Positions 10,052 through 18,691 of a stretch of 34,861 nt of DNA are shown here, piece by piece. The DNA is taken from NCBI GenBank assembly GCA_021825235.1, contig JAKAIL010000008.1:1-34861 (forward strand), given 5' to 3'. The position numbers and the translations under genes are program-made. Below the pieces are notes generated by a model. It ran no database searches. It was not told the DNA's origin and worked only from the letters and a program-made list of their open reading frames with translations. Source of the DNA: Bacteroidota bacterium (GTDB lineage Bacteria > Bacteroidota > Ignavibacteria > Palsa-1295). Positions within the stretch are counted from its first letter, which is position 1. Every line of letters starts with the position of its first letter.

Positions 10052-10153
10052 GGACCGTTTTCTTGTAGCTAAAGAGGTAAAAATTCGTCCCTATATAGAA
10101 GACCCGCGAGAAGCCAAAAGGTAACAGCCAATTCGCAGAAATTTTGAAAAAAG

Positions 10154-11573
10154 TCACTCGCGAATGAAGCAGGTCGTTCGTTCGAAGCCAGGGACGGTGA
10201 GCCGAAGGAGATACATCCCCGCCGGCAGGGATGCAACCGTGAGCAGAATTTCGTGGCCGGAACCCGGAACGAGTGTAGCGGAAAGCACAGCCACGGTCCG
10301 GCCGAGGGCATCTTCTATGGTAAGCCGCGCAAGGATCGCCTGTCCGGTCCCTAAGCTATAACGGAGTGTTGTGTGACCATTGGTCGGGTTCGGTACGATG
10401 CCATCGAGTGTCAGGGTTCTTCCCATCGCGTAGCGAAGTATCGGATTACCGCATTTCGGAAGGAGCGTGAAGGCACTCGTGGCTTCCGACGTGCTTGCAA
10501 TGCAATCGCTCGGGCGGCCAAGAGAAGAGGTGAGGGAAATACTATCGAGCACAATGGCAGTCTCAGTGTCCGGTGCAACGTAGGGAAGGAAATGAAGCGT
10601 GGCCAGTATAGAATCGCTTCCAACCGGTGCAATGCGAAACTGCTGGTGCAGGATGCGTGCCGCATCGCGCGAAGCTCCGATGGGAACCACCGAAGGTTCG
10701 TCCGCGCTCGCGAAGCCGAGTAGGTCGTCCTCATAGGAAAGTGTAAATTCCAACGCGATTACATCAGCGGGGAGTTGCCCGCGTTGCAGGACCTTATACG
10801 TTACTTGTGTCCCTGCGGTCGCGGAACCCGCCGCCGAAAGCCGCAGCGCCCACGGCACCGGATACGCAATACCCCGGGATAATGGGATTGGCGCAATCGT
10901 GGAAACCGCATTGCTGAGAATGGAAAGCGTGTCTGCGTTGATGGACGGGTGCCCGGTTGTATCGAGCCCCGTCTGAAGCCCAATCGTATCGCGTTGGCCG
11001 GGTGGGAGGCAACGGATGCTGTCACCGCGAGTAAGGGTAAATCCGGTTCCCGAAAGTGTGAGGCTACTAATGCAAAGGGTGTCGCAGCCGGAATGCTGGA
11101 CGATGACGAACGTATCGCGCTCTTCGCACGTGTAAGTCGGGCCATCCTCAATTGCGGTTGGGAACGCTTGCGCATGCTCGCGTTGACCGAACACCGCTGC
11201 ACGGAAGGTAATCGTCGTGTCGTGACTCAGGGAGCCATCGGCTCGACTAATATGGAGCGTAAGCGCTTCATAGGCGGTATCGTCCTTGGTTGCATGATAA
11301 ACAACAGCGATTGCAAATATTCCACCGGGTGGCAACATGGTATCATCCGCGTGCGGGGAGCTTAAGACCTGTGCGCCAGATGCCGTTACGCAAGTAGAAG
11401 AATTGCCCCGCGCCGCTCACGACGACGCCCTCGCCGCGGTTCCAGAAGTACCCGCATTGCAGCCCCAGACCGAGCGGCTGCCCGATCATGCGCCAAGTCA
11501 CGCTCGGGCCTTGTGCCCGCGTTACCGCGATCGAAAGTGAAACGAGGAGCCAAGCTCCGATGGCACGCCGCAT
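10154..11573 (-). pseudogene. Third Asp-box/ASH/cohesin/T9SS paralogue, internally deleted and frameshifted
   Basis: The first 76 codons (11573-11343) give a signal peptide (MRRAIGAWLLVSLSI... TRAQG) and the start of the propeller (CGYFWNRGEGVVVSG, QFFYLRNG), matching the 1067-residue paralogue (CGYFWNEQTGV, QFFYTRDG). They then run into TGA. A frame shifted by one, open upstream of 11338, continues with CVTASGAQVLSSPHADDTM, an ASH-like repeat (CEERDTFVIVQHSGCDTLC), a cohesin-like domain and a complete T9SS tail (GIVPNPTNGHTTLRYS ... ICFIRE-type end at 10154). The junction is near 11370-11400. Compared with its neighbours, roughly 440-600 residues of propeller and repeats are missing. The 394-residue downstream frame has no signal peptide of its own and so should not be read as a separate gene. 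Confidence 0.8.
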
Positions 11574-11742
11574 AGATGAACCTTCTGATAGAGAGAACCG
11601 GAAGACGCCAAAATGTCACGGATTCAAAAAGAAAAAGTCAGAAGTCCACGGCTTTTCCTCATCCTTCCAACAACTTACAAACATGTTAACACCGGCGGTG
11701 GATAACCCCCGAAAACCATCTTGAAAGAATGTGGGAAAATAT

Positions 11743-12313
11743 GGGTCGAATTAGCGAACAATTTCGACCCGAATTTAGTAGATTTGCCTAAGGATCGGAT
11801 ACGAATATTACAAGAGTAACTTCGTATCGCGGGTTCGAGGCTGAGGGCCGCCAAAGTTTAGAGACTACGAAGAGCTGCTTTATCGTCATGGAATCGGCTC
11901 CTTGCAAATAGGAACCGTTCCATTGGATGAGCGATCATCCAAACGCCCCCAGCCCCCGTAGCAGAGGAACGCCTAACGGCGCCTTCTGCGAATGTGATAC
12001 ACGGCCACGCCCCACGACGCGCCGTGCGAACAGCCCCGATCATGCCCACGCTGCCTTGGGGCGCCGGACCGCCGGCGCCAGAGGGTGTTCGGCCCCGGAG
12101 AAGGGACCCGAGACCACCCGGCAGCCCGCTTGAAAGACGATACAAACACGACGGAGTAACCGCCCGGAATCCTTCCACGGAAGGGTAAGGCGTTCTACCC
12201 ACCAAACCAGATTTTCGGAGCACCGAAATTTGGCCGAAAGCGGCGCAGGAACGCCCTTTCGCGCCGATCATTAGTGCCCATTTCTCGGCCTTAAATAGGA
12301 TTCATCTAAGGCC
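11743..12313 (+). ncRNA. Candidate large structured RNA, family not recognised
   Basis: The gap 11574-12356 holds no convincing gene, but from 11743 to 12313 it is almost continuous hairpins. Stems I can pair: 11743-11750/11763-11770; 11798-11805/11821-11828 with an inner TTAC/GTAA; 11888-11923, 12 bp with one bulge; 11925-11930/11935-11940 closing a GCGA loop; 11961-11965/11985-11989 with an inner CGCC/GGCG; 12000-12005/12021-12026; 12060-12067/12072-12079, 8 bp; 12083-12119; 12161-12164/12189-12192 with an inner 5-bp stem; 12213-12218/12223-12228; 12232-12265, about 13 bp; 12287-12293/12307-12313. The middle is GC-rich with purine-rich linkers. The GNRA-type GCGA loop favours the plus strand. 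I found no signatures of RNase P RNA, tmRNA, 4.5S RNA, a cobalamin riboswitch B12 box or group II domain V. It could be a new RNA, an ORF-less intron, or a cluster of palindromic repeats. Confidence 0.4.
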
Positions 12314-12319
12314 TGAGCG

Positions 12320-12349
12320 TTGACAAAAGAACCATCACTTACGTTATCA
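12320..12349 (+). promoter_or_regulatory. Probable nrdJ promoter, possibly leaderless
   Basis: TTGACA at 12320-12325 is a perfect -35 box. TTATCA at 12344-12349 is a fair -10 box at 18-bp spacing. Transcription would begin close to 12356, at or next to the ATG at 12357, and no purine-rich ribosome-binding site precedes that ATG. Confidence 0.5.
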
Positions 12350-12356
12350 TTAGGCT

Positions 12357-15300
12357 ATGCAAATCACTCGACGATTTACCAAGGCAGGCACAAGCCCCTT
12401 CGAGCAATTTCAGTACACGAAGCGCGCCAGCGTGCTCCGAAACCCCGATGGAAAACCCATCTTCAATATGGAGGACATCGAGGTGCCGAAGCACTGGTCG
12501 CAGGTGGCGACGGATATTCTCGCGCAGAAATATTTCCGGCGCGCCGGCGTTCCGCAGATGGACGCCTTCGGCACGCCGCTCCGCGATAAGAAGGGCGAAG
12601 TGATCACCGGCCCGGAACGATCGCTCAAGGAGGTTGCGCACCGCCTGGCCGGTTGCTGGCGCGCGTGGGGCGAAGAGCACGGCTACTTCAACACGAAGGA
12701 GGACGCACAGGCTTTCTACGATGAAATCGCCTATATGATTTTGCGCCAGATGGCCGCGCCGAACTCGCCGCAGTGGTTCAATACCGGCATTGCGTGGGCC
12801 TATGGCATTACCGGTACGCCGCAGGGGCACTGGTATGTCGATCCGAAGACGGGCGAGATGACGCGCTCGCAGGATGCTTATACCCATCCGCAGCCGCACG
12901 CGTGTTTCATCCAGTCGCTCAAGGATGATATGCTGAACGAAGGCGGCATCTTCGATCTTGTAACGCGAGAGGCGCGCATCTTTAAGTATGGTTCCGGTAC
13001 CGGAACGAATTTTAGCTCGCTTCGCGCCGAGGGCGAACGCGTCTCTGGCGGCGGCGCTGCTTCGGGCGTGATGAGCTTCCTTAAGATCAACGACCGTGCG
13101 GCCGGTTCCGTAAAATCCGGCGGAACGACCCGCCGTGCTGCCAAGATGGTGATCCTCGATATTGATCATCCCGACATCGAGCAGTTCATCGAGTGGAAAG
13201 CTTTGGAAGAGCAGAAAGTCGCCGCGCTTGTGGCGGGATCGAAAGTCTGCGATCTCTTTCTCAACACGATTATGAAGATCGCGGCCGATGGCGGCACGGA
13301 CCGCAAGGAGAACCACGATCTCGACATCGCGATCAAAAAGGCGCTTGCGCGTGGCGTGCCAATGAACTACATCGCGCGATGCCTTCGTATGGTCGATATG
13401 GGCTATGACCACATTGACTTCAAGACCTTCGACACCCATTACGAAGGCGAAGCCTACCAGACCGTGAGCGGACAGAACTCCAACAACTCCGTCCGTGTGA
13501 CGAACGACTTCATGCATGCCGTCCTTACCGATGGTGAGTGGACCTTAAAGTTCCGAACGACCGGTAAAGCCGCAAAAAAGCTCCCGGCGAAAAAGCTGTG
13601 GGAAGAGATTACAATGAGCGCGTGGGCTTCCGCCGACCCGGGACTCCAGTTCGACACGACGATCAACGAATGGCACACCTGCCCGAACGATGGCCGCATC
13701 AACGCGAGCAATCCGTGCTCCGAGTACATGTTCCTGGATGACACGGCGTGCAACCTGGCCTCGCTCAATCTCGCCTATTTCTATGATGACGAGACCGGCG
13801 CATTCAAGCTCGAAGATTACAAGCATGCGATTCGTTTGTGGACGATCGTGCTCGAAATCTCTGTGCTCATGGCGCAGTTCCCATCGCGCGCCATCGCACA
13901 GGGCAGCTACGATTATCGCACGCTCGGCTTGGGCTACGCAAATCTCGGGACTATCCTCATGACGGCCGGCATCCCGTACGATTCGCCGCAGGCGCTCGCC
14001 ATTGCCGGTGCGCTCTCGGCCATCATGACGGGGGAATCCTACGCGGCCAGTGCAGAGATGGCAAAAGATTTGGGAGCGTTCCCACGCTACGAAGCGAACC
14101 GGGAACCGATGTTGCGCGTCATTCGCAATCATAAGCTTGCGGCGTACAATGCTACGCCGGAACGCTATGAGCAGCTCACCATCAAGCCGATGGGCATTCA
14201 GCCGGAACACGCGCCGGAAGATCTGCTGCAGGCTGCGCGGGACGCGTGGGACCGCGCTCTTGCGCTCGGCGAGAAACATGGTTACCGCAATGCGCAGGTT
14301 ACCGTTATCGCACCGACTGGAACCATCGGCCTCGTGATGGATTGCGACACCACCGGCATCGAACCGGATTTCGCTATCGTGAAATTCAAGAAGCTGGCGG
14401 GCGGAGGGTATTTCAAGATCGTCAATCAATCGGTACACAAGGCGCTCACGAAGCTGGGATATTCCGAAAAGCAGATCGAGGAGATCGAGAAATATTCGAA
14501 GGGACATGGCACGCTCGTCGGATGCCCGCATATCAATCGCGGATCGCTCAAGGCGAACGGATTTACCGACGAAAAGATCGACGAGATCGAAAAGCTCTGC
14601 GATAACGTCTTCGATCTCAAATTCGCCTTCAACAAGTGGACGCTCGGCGAGGACTTCTGCGTGAAGCTTGGCTTTACGCCGTCACAGCTCGAGGATGCGA
14701 ACTTCAACATGCTTGCAGCGCTTGGTTACACGCGCGAAGATATCCAGGCTGCGAACGATTACGTGTGTGGAACGATGACGCTCGAAGGTGCGCCCGGACT
14801 GAAGGACGAACACCTTCCTATTTTCGATTGCGCGAACAAGTGCGGCAAGTATGGAACCCGATATATTCCCTACGAAGCGCACATTCGCATGATGGCCGCG
14901 GCGCAGCCTTTCATTTCGGGAGCGATTTCGAAGACCATCAACATGCCGAACGAGGCGACGGTGAACGACGTCTCGAAAGCCTATTTCGATTCGTGGAAAC
15001 TTTGTTTGAAGGCCAACGCGCTCTACCGCGATGGGAGCAAGCTTTCGCAGCCGCTCAATGCCTCGAACGAGGATGCCGACCTTGCCGAACAAGTCCTCTT
15101 CTCCGATTCCGAAGATGAATCGCTCGAGACCATCGACGCGGCAAAGCTGCACCAGCTTATGGAAGCCGAAGCCGTTGCGATGCCACCGGAACTTCGCCGC
15201 CATAAACTTCCCACCAAGCGCAAAGGATGGCTCCGCGAGGCCGTCGTGGGCGGACACAAAGTGTATCTCCGCACCGGCGAATACGAGGACGGAACCTTAG

Positions 15301-15896
15301 GCGAGATCTTTATCGACATGTATAAAGAGGGCGCATCGTTCAAGGGACTGATGAACTGCTTCGCCGTGCTTGCTTCGAAGGCGCTGCAATACGGCGTGCC
15401 GCTTGAAGAGTTGGTGGATACCTTCACCTTCACGCGCTTCGAACCTGCCGGTGCTGTGCAGGGACACGAAGCCATCAAGAATGCCACGAGCATTCTGGAT
15501 TACGTCTTCCGCGCGCTCGGCTACGAATATCTTGGCCGCCAGGATTTCGTGCATGTGAAAGCCGTGGACGACAACCACGATCATGGCATAGGGGCGCATG
15601 GCAATGCGCCCGGCAATGCGCCCGCGGTTGGGGAATCCACCGATGCCGTCGCCCAGCGCATCATCAGCGAGGACGACAACCTGGAACGCCTCCGCAGTGA
15701 ACGAGTGGAAGAACCTGTGATGATGTCGGAGTCAAAACCCTCCACTATCCACTCTCCACTATCCACTCTGCGTAACGAAGCCCGAAGCAAAGGCTACACC
15801 GGCGAGCAATGCTCCGCCTGCGGCTCCATGCGCGTGAAGCGCAACGGCGCCTGCACCGTCTGCGACGATTGCGGGACGACGAGCGGGTGCTCGTGA
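12357..15896 (+). CDS. nrdJ: Adenosylcobalamin-dependent (class II) ribonucleotide reductase, long form
   Basis: Reduces ribonucleotides to deoxyribonucleotides with a B12-generated thiyl radical, without needing oxygen. The N-terminus (ITRRFTKAG, then [15 protein letters not shown]) is typical, so ATG 12357 is the right start. C183 (ACFIQS) and C465 (ACNLASLNL) are the substrate-reducing pair. N452-x-C454-x-E456 (NPCSE) is the radical and active-site triad. PTGTIG (653-658) is the phosphate-binding motif. A TSCPD domain follows at about 955-1065. The last residues hold the redox/zinc-type cysteines C1152, C1155, C1166, C1169, C1172 and C1178. The linker before them is low-complexity, with duplicated short DNA repeats. 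At 1179 residues it is among the longer class II enzymes. The 3' end is duplicated 0.8 kb downstream beyond a toxin-antitoxin pair. Confidence 0.95.
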   Translation: MQITRRFTKAGTSPFEQFQYTKRASVLRNPDGKPIFNMEDIEVPKHWSQVATDILAQKYFRRAGVPQMDAFGTPLRDKKGEVITGPERSLKEVAHRLAGCWRAWGEEHGYFNTKEDAQAFYDEIAYMILRQMAAPNSPQWFNTGIAWAYGITGTPQGHWYVDPKTGEMTRSQDAYTHPQPHACFIQSLKDDMLNEGGIFDLVTREARIFKYGSGTGTNFSSLRAEGERVSGGGAASGVMSFLKINDRAAGSVKSGGTTRRAAKMVILDIDHPDIEQFIEWKALEEQKVAALVAGSKVCDLFLNTIMKIAADGGTDRKENHDLDIAIKKALARGVPMNYIARCLRMVDMGYDHIDFKTFDTHYEGEAYQTVSGQNSNNSVRVTNDFMHAVLTDGEWTLKFRTTGKAAKKLPAKKLWEEITMSAWASADPGLQFDTTINEWHTCPNDGRINASNPCSEYMFLDDTACNLASLNLAYFYDDETGAFKLEDYKHAIRLWTIVLEISVLMAQFPSRAIAQGSYDYRTLGLGYANLGTILMTAGIPYDSPQALAIAGALSAIMTGESYAASAEMAKDLGAFPRYEANREPMLRVIRNHKLAAYNATPERYEQLTIKPMGIQPEHAPEDLLQAARDAWDRALALGEKHGYRNAQVTVIAPTGTIGLVMDCDTTGIEPDFAIVKFKKLAGGGYFKIVNQSVHKALTKLGYSEKQIEEIEKYSKGHGTLVGCPHINRGSLKANGFTDEKIDEIEKLCDNVFDLKFAFNKWTLGEDFCVKLGFTPSQLEDANFNMLAALGYTREDIQAANDYVCGTMTLEGAPGLKDEHLPIFDCANKCGKYGTRYIPYEAHIRMMAAAQPFISGAISKTINMPNEATVNDVSKAYFDSWKLCLKANALYRDGSKLSQPLNASNEDADLAEQVLFSDSEDESLETIDAAKLHQLMEAEAVAMPPELRRHKLPTKRKGWLREAVVGGHKVYLRTGEYEDGTLGEIFIDMYKEGASFKGLMNCFAVLASKALQYGVPLEELVDTFTFTRFEPAGAVQGHEAIKNATSILDYVFRALGYEYLGRQDFVHVKAVDDNHDHGIGAHGNAPGNAPAVGESTDAVAQRIISEDDNLERLRSERVEEPVMMSESKPSTIHSPLSTLRNEARSKGYTGEQCSACGSMRVKRNGACTVCDDCGTTSGCS
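15741..15768 (+). repeat. Two exact 14-bp tandem repeats inside nrdJ linker
   Basis: TCCACTATCCACTC occurs twice in a row, 15741-15754 and 15755-15768, and is read in frame as part of the variable linker before the C-terminal cysteines ([10 protein letters not shown]). Just upstream a 12-bp GC-rich unit is also doubled (HGNAPGNAP). Both look like harmless in-frame expansion. Confidence 0.8.
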
Positions 15897-15897
15897 G
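15861..15897 (+). repeat. nrdJ 3' tail, direct repeat copy A
   Basis: Encodes [11 protein letters not shown] and the TGA stop of nrdJ. It matches 16693-16729 at 34 of 37 positions in the same orientation. Confidence 0.85.
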
Positions 15898-15920
15898 GCA
15901 ATTATGAATTATGAAGGTAG

Positions 15921-16036
15921 GGACGTGCTGCGCACGTCCGGTAGCTCCGGAGGAGCGGCCCATTTGTAGCCCAGGGTGAAGCGAAGCGGAACCCTGGGTT
16001 GCGGAATTATTTTTGGACCATAAGCCCCGGAGGGGC
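15921..16036. repeat. Cluster of four palindromic repeats
   Basis: Four hairpins in a row: GGACGTGC/GCACGTCC (15921-15939), GCTCC-GGA-GGAGC (15944-15956), CCCAGGGT/ACCCTGGG (15970-15998) and GCCCC-GGA-GGGGC (16024-16036). Such REP-like units with a GGA loop are common between genes in several phyla. None is followed by a T-run that would make it an intrinsic terminator. The cluster sits between nrdJ and the toxin gene. Confidence 0.75.
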
Positions 16037-16052
16037 GACATAAGTTCGAAGC

Positions 16053-16373
16053 GTGATAGAAGTCAAGGAATATCAAGCACAAAACGGCAAGAATTATTAT
16101 CAGGAGTGGCTTGAAACACTTGACAAATTAACGCTTGCGAAAGTTTTGAAACACGTTCGCAAGTTAAGCAAGGGCCTTGGTCATTTACGCGCTGTCGAAG
16201 GTAAACTATGGGAATTAAAAATAGATTTGGGCCCTGGTTATCGAGTCTATTTTTATCGAAAGGGGAATGAGCTGATCGTCTTGCTTGCCGGGTCGGATAA
16301 AAGCCAGCAGGAGCGAACTTTTAATCTTGCGCGGCGGCTTATAAAGAAAATAGAAAAGGAAGAGAGCGCATAA
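16053..16373 (+). CDS. HigB/RelE-like toxin of type II toxin-antitoxin module
   Basis: A 106-residue protein of the phage-Gp49-like 'addiction module killer' group of the RelE/ParE superfamily, which usually act as ribosome-dependent mRNA interferases. Family features include LWELKIDLGPGYRVYFYRKG and VLLAGSDKSQQERTFNLA, and a basic C-terminus (RRLIKKIEKEE). It starts at GTG 16053 with no clear ribosome-binding site, directly after the palindromic repeats. The stop TAA shares one base with the ATG of the next gene, so toxin and antitoxin are translationally coupled, with the toxin first as in HigBA systems. The pair lies between two copies of the nrdJ tail, suggesting it arrived as a unit. Confidence 0.85.
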   Translation: MIEVKEYQAQNGKNYYQEWLETLDKLTLAKVLKHVRKLSKGLGHLRAVEGKLWELKIDLGPGYRVYFYRKGNELIVLLAGSDKSQQERTFNLARRLIKKIEKEESA

Positions 16374-16690
16374 TGCCTTTCATATCGCATGAAGAGACGA
16401 TGAAGAAGCACCTCGCCGATCCCGTCGTGGCGGCGGAGTATTTGAATGCATGCATTGAGGATGGCAACGACTGGCTTATTGCCGATGCGCTAAAAATCAT
16501 CTCCGAACTTCATGGCATGAAAAAGTCTCGCTCGCTCGTTCAGCAGATCGAAAAGTTAAAAGCCGGATTAGCTCCGGCCAAAATTCGCCTTCGTTTTGAA
16601 GCGGTACCGAAACGCAACGGACATAAAGCGCCATTGAAACCAAGCCCTCTCCGCGCACCTGCCACGAAGCGGGCGAGGAAAACGGCGTGA
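16373..16690 (+). CDS. HigA-like antitoxin, divergent C-terminus
   Basis: The N-terminal 45 residues match the 'addiction module antidote' family (LADPVVAAEYLNACIEDG, then WLIADALKIISELHGM). In typical members this leads into an HTH containing 'SALARKTGLSRESLYKAL'. Here that portion is replaced by SRSLVQQIEKLKAG and a basic, proline-rich tail (KRNGHKAPLKP ... KRARKTA), so I see no recognisable DNA-binding helix-turn-helix. It may still neutralise the toxin through its N-terminus, bind DNA differently, or be decaying. Its last codons run to within 2 bp of the second nrdJ tail copy, and the end of this reading frame may have been created by that junction. Confidence 0.7.
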   Translation: MPFISHEETMKKHLADPVVAAEYLNACIEDGNDWLIADALKIISELHGMKKSRSLVQQIEKLKAGLAPAKIRLRFEAVPKRNGHKAPLKPSPLRAPATKRARKTA

Positions 16691-16692
16691 AC

Positions 16693-16729
16693 TGCGACGA
16701 CTGCGGGACGACGAGCGGATGCTCGTAAG
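16693..16729 (+). repeat. Duplicated nrdJ 3' tail, copy B (gene remnant)
   Basis: Encodes the last 11 residues of NrdJ ([11 protein letters not shown]) with a TAA stop. It differs from copy A at 3 of 37 bases: two are synonymous third positions and one changes the stop from TGA to TAA. A strong terminator follows 26 bp later. This suggests that copy B is the older end of nrdJ and that the repeat/TA segment was inserted upstream of it. Confidence 0.8.
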
Positions 16730-16755
16730 TTGCGGCGGCCCCATGAGAGTAGCAC

Positions 16756-16783
16756 AGAGGCCGTTGCAATTCGGCCTCTTTTT
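16756..16783 (+). terminator. Intrinsic terminator after nrdJ/TA unit
   Basis: AGAGGCCG (16756-16763) pairs perfectly with CGGCCTCT (16772-16779) around an 8-base loop, and five T residues follow (16779-16783). It would end transcription from nrdJ and the toxin-antitoxin genes. Confidence 0.85.
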
Positions 16784-16798
16784 ATAGCATTAGATATC

Positions 16799-17767
16799 AT
16801 GACCAGTCAAGAAATTGAATATTGGGCATTTAAAGTAATCGAATCGGTAACATCGAAACATCGGGTTGAGGATTCGAGGATTGAGTTGAAGGCCGACTGG
16901 CCTGAAGACTATAATAAGATAGCACGCAGAATTGCTGGACTCGCTAACGCGGCGGCTGGTGAACCTGTAATGCTGGTTTTAGGACTGTCGGAAGAATCAG
17001 GAGCAACAGGAGTGAATAGTGCTATTGATCTTGCGGATTGGTGGCCTCGCGTAACTTCTGAATTTGAAATGATGCATCCGCGAGTAAAGGATCTTCGGAT
17101 TCGAGCCCAGGATAAAGAGCTTGTAATTCTTTTTTTTGAAACGGACACGGCACCTTATGTAGTGAAGAATGCGGCGTACGGAACCACCTCAACCGGGGTC
17201 AGTTTAGAAGTTCCATGGCGTGAAGGTACGTCGATTCGGAGCGCGCGTCGGGCCGATTTGCTTAAACTATTGGTACCAAAACCACGGGCACCAAAAATAG
17301 AAATCATACGAGCAAGTTTTAGAGAGAAGATTGGTAGCTATGGGGAGCTTCGCATTGGATATGATTCGCAGTTGACATTATACGTTGCTCCTTCTGACCA
17401 GGATACGGTAACTTTTCCAATGTTTAAGACAGATGGATATTTCGAATTCGAAAGTGGCAGGACAGCCCCAATCACAATTCGAAATTTTGATGTTGAAAAA
17501 TCAGAAGGAGTCGCACAAGTCACAAAAACATCCAGCGGACTGACTTTCACAGGCCCTGGAGGGTTTTCCATGTATGTATATGCAAGGGCGTTGCCCGACA
17601 TTGAAAACATCTCCCCATCGATGCGGCTAGTAATTCGCTTTTTTGAGGCTGGCTCAACGTTGCCCGTTATCGCAACCCGAGAGTTCAAGAGCGGATTGAC
17701 CAAGGAACAATTGCTTCGGGAGATTGCCAAAGTTGCAGAATCTAAGACAGAGAGCAAAGCAACATAA
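16799..17767 (+). CDS. AlbA_2 (Schlafen-like) domain protein
   Basis: A 322-residue protein from ATG 16799; an upstream in-frame extension to 16730 runs through the terminator and is rejected. The first 160 residues fit the AlbA_2 domain: SRIELKADWP, IARRIAGLANAAAG, VMLVLGLSE, and near the end REGTSIRSARRADLLKLL. AlbA_2 proteins are linked to nucleic-acid binding, regulation and phage defence. The C-terminal half (about 165-322) is beta-rich and unrecognised (SYGELRIGYDSQLTLYV, FTGPGGFSMYVYA). The gene is visibly AT-richer than nrdJ and lies at the left edge of an AT-rich island, convergent with the DUF4062/P-loop operon. Horizontal acquisition is likely. No catalytic residues are identifiable. 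Confidence 0.65.
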   Translation: MTSQEIEYWAFKVIESVTSKHRVEDSRIELKADWPEDYNKIARRIAGLANAAAGEPVMLVLGLSEESGATGVNSAIDLADWWPRVTSEFEMMHPRVKDLRIRAQDKELVILFFETDTAPYVVKNAAYGTTSTGVSLEVPWREGTSIRSARRADLLKLLVPKPRAPKIEIIRASFREKIGSYGELRIGYDSQLTLYVAPSDQDTVTFPMFKTDGYFEFESGRTAPITIRNFDVEKSEGVAQVTKTSSGLTFTGPGGFSMYVYARALPDIENISPSMRLVIRFFEAGSTLPVIATREFKSGLTKEQLLREIAKVAESKTESKAT

Positions 17768-17795
17768 TTTGAGAGACAAGATAGAAGTTTGGCTT

Positions 17796-18683
17796 TTAGG
17801 ACTTCGCTATTTGCGCATCATATAGCTTATAGCCTTTGGTCATTACTTTGAAATTCTTTCTCTCGTAGCCCTCGTCCTTAATTAGATCCTTGTATTCAAG
17901 CTCACGGAGGGCTTCGTCTAGTTCTGCGTCCTTCCGGGGTTCATCATGCGCTACAAATTGTTTACCATTAGTTTGAATAACCTGGCCGCCGATGAACTCC
18001 ATTCGATAAATGGTGCCATAAGGATCTTGACATGCCTCAGCTAAAATGTTTCTTGCGGTCTCGCTAAGAGTCTCCTCGGTCTCTCGACTGGACTCTATCG
18101 TTGAATACTGGATTGTATCTGAGAAGAAAGTCACTAGTGCACTCTGAATCGATTGCTGGATGTACTCGTTCGAATTCAAGAGTATCTCGAGGTGTTCCCG
18201 AAACTTCTCTTTCAGATCTGAGACGTTTTCGTACTCAGCGAACAGTCCGCGATATGGACTATTTTCTTGCATGCAGTCATTCTTGAATTCCCGGACCTGT
18301 TGAACCTGTCCTAAGTCTGCATTTGTAGGTGTTGCGGCCGAGGAGAAGTATATCATTGCAGGTTTACCGCTATCGATATGAGTACGAATCTCCTCAATCG
18401 TACCACTCGGATACTCGCCAGTAGGCGACCCAACCTTCGACCAAAAAATTGCCACAAGGATATCGCAGTGCTCAAGCATCTGCTTAATAATTATTGCTTG
18501 TGCTCGTTCACCAGATACAGGAGCGGTGCTAGATTCCCAGCGCCGCGGCAAAAGTATTAGCTTGCGATGTAGCGAGTTTGAGTAGTTCCATCGATGAAGC
18601 ACATTCTCGATTGCTGTGCGCTCCTCCATCACATCTGAAGGCGACGCGATCATTACCTCAATTGTAATTGATCCGTATGCCAT
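17796..18683 (-). CDS. DUF4062 (TIR-like fold) protein with C-terminal winged-helix-like segment
   Basis: A 295-residue protein. The N-terminus (EVMIASPSDVMEERTAI), HCDILVAIFWSKVGSPTG, SGTIEEI and KPAMIYFSSAATP are hallmarks of the DUF4062 group, whose fold resembles TIR and nucleoside-deoxyribosyltransferase domains. These often act as effectors or sensors in multidomain defence and signalling proteins. Residues about 150-250 are helical. The last 45 residues (ELDEALRELEYKDLIKDEG) look like a winged helix. It is the second gene of a two-gene minus-strand operon, 8 bp after the P-loop NTPase, and is AT-rich like it. Whether it degrades NAD or another nucleotide cannot be told from sequence. 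Confidence 0.7.
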   Translation of the reverse strand: MAYGSITIEVMIASPSDVMEERTAIENVLHRWNYSNSLHRKLILLPRRWESSTAPVSGERAQAIIIKQMLEHCDILVAIFWSKVGSPTGEYPSGTIEEIRTHIDSGKPAMIYFSSAATPTNADLGQVQQVREFKNDCMQENSPYRGLFAEYENVSDLKEKFREHLEILLNSNEYIQQSIQSALVTFFSDTIQYSTIESSRETEETLSETARNILAEACQDPYGTIYRMEFIGGQVIQTNGKQFVAHDEPRKDAELDEALRELEYKDLIKDEGYERKNFKVMTKGYKLYDAQIAKS

Positions 18684-18691
18684 ATAACATT

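Noticed and set aside
10154-11338. Separate 394-residue protein starting MLPPGG
   Set aside because: No signal peptide although it ends in a T9SS tail, and its frame is open upstream of that ATG; it is the 3' part of the deleted paralogue.
11650-11745. Possible DnaA boxes (GGTGGATAAC and GTGGGAAAA-like) suggesting a replication origin
   Set aside because: Only one box is close to consensus, there is no dnaA, dnaN or gidA-type gene nearby, and no AT-rich unwinding region beside it.
11855-11870. Group I intron R-like motif (TTTAGAGACTACGAAG)
   Set aside because: The matching P, Q and S elements are absent and no exon context is visible.
11858-12271. Open reading frame of 137 codons on the minus strand
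   Set aside because: Composition is Gly/Arg-biased with no recognisable domain, and it runs straight through the hairpins, so it is better explained as a by-product of a GC-rich structured region.
11830-12313. Cobalamin riboswitch in front of the B12-dependent reductase
   Set aside because: Tempting from context, but there is no B12 box (AGCCAGGAGACCTGCC-like) and no CCCGCnACTGT element.
12339-13517. 392-codon open frame antisense to nrdJ
   Set aside because: It lies opposite strongly conserved nrdJ sequence; codon bias of the real gene creates the open antisense frame.
13545-14531. 328-codon open frame antisense to nrdJ
   Set aside because: Same reason: a shadow of the biased codon use in nrdJ, with no domain.
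15745-16041. 98-codon minus-strand frame after nrdJ
   Set aside because: It consists of palindromic repeat DNA and the nrdJ antisense strand; frames of this type are typical repeat artefacts.
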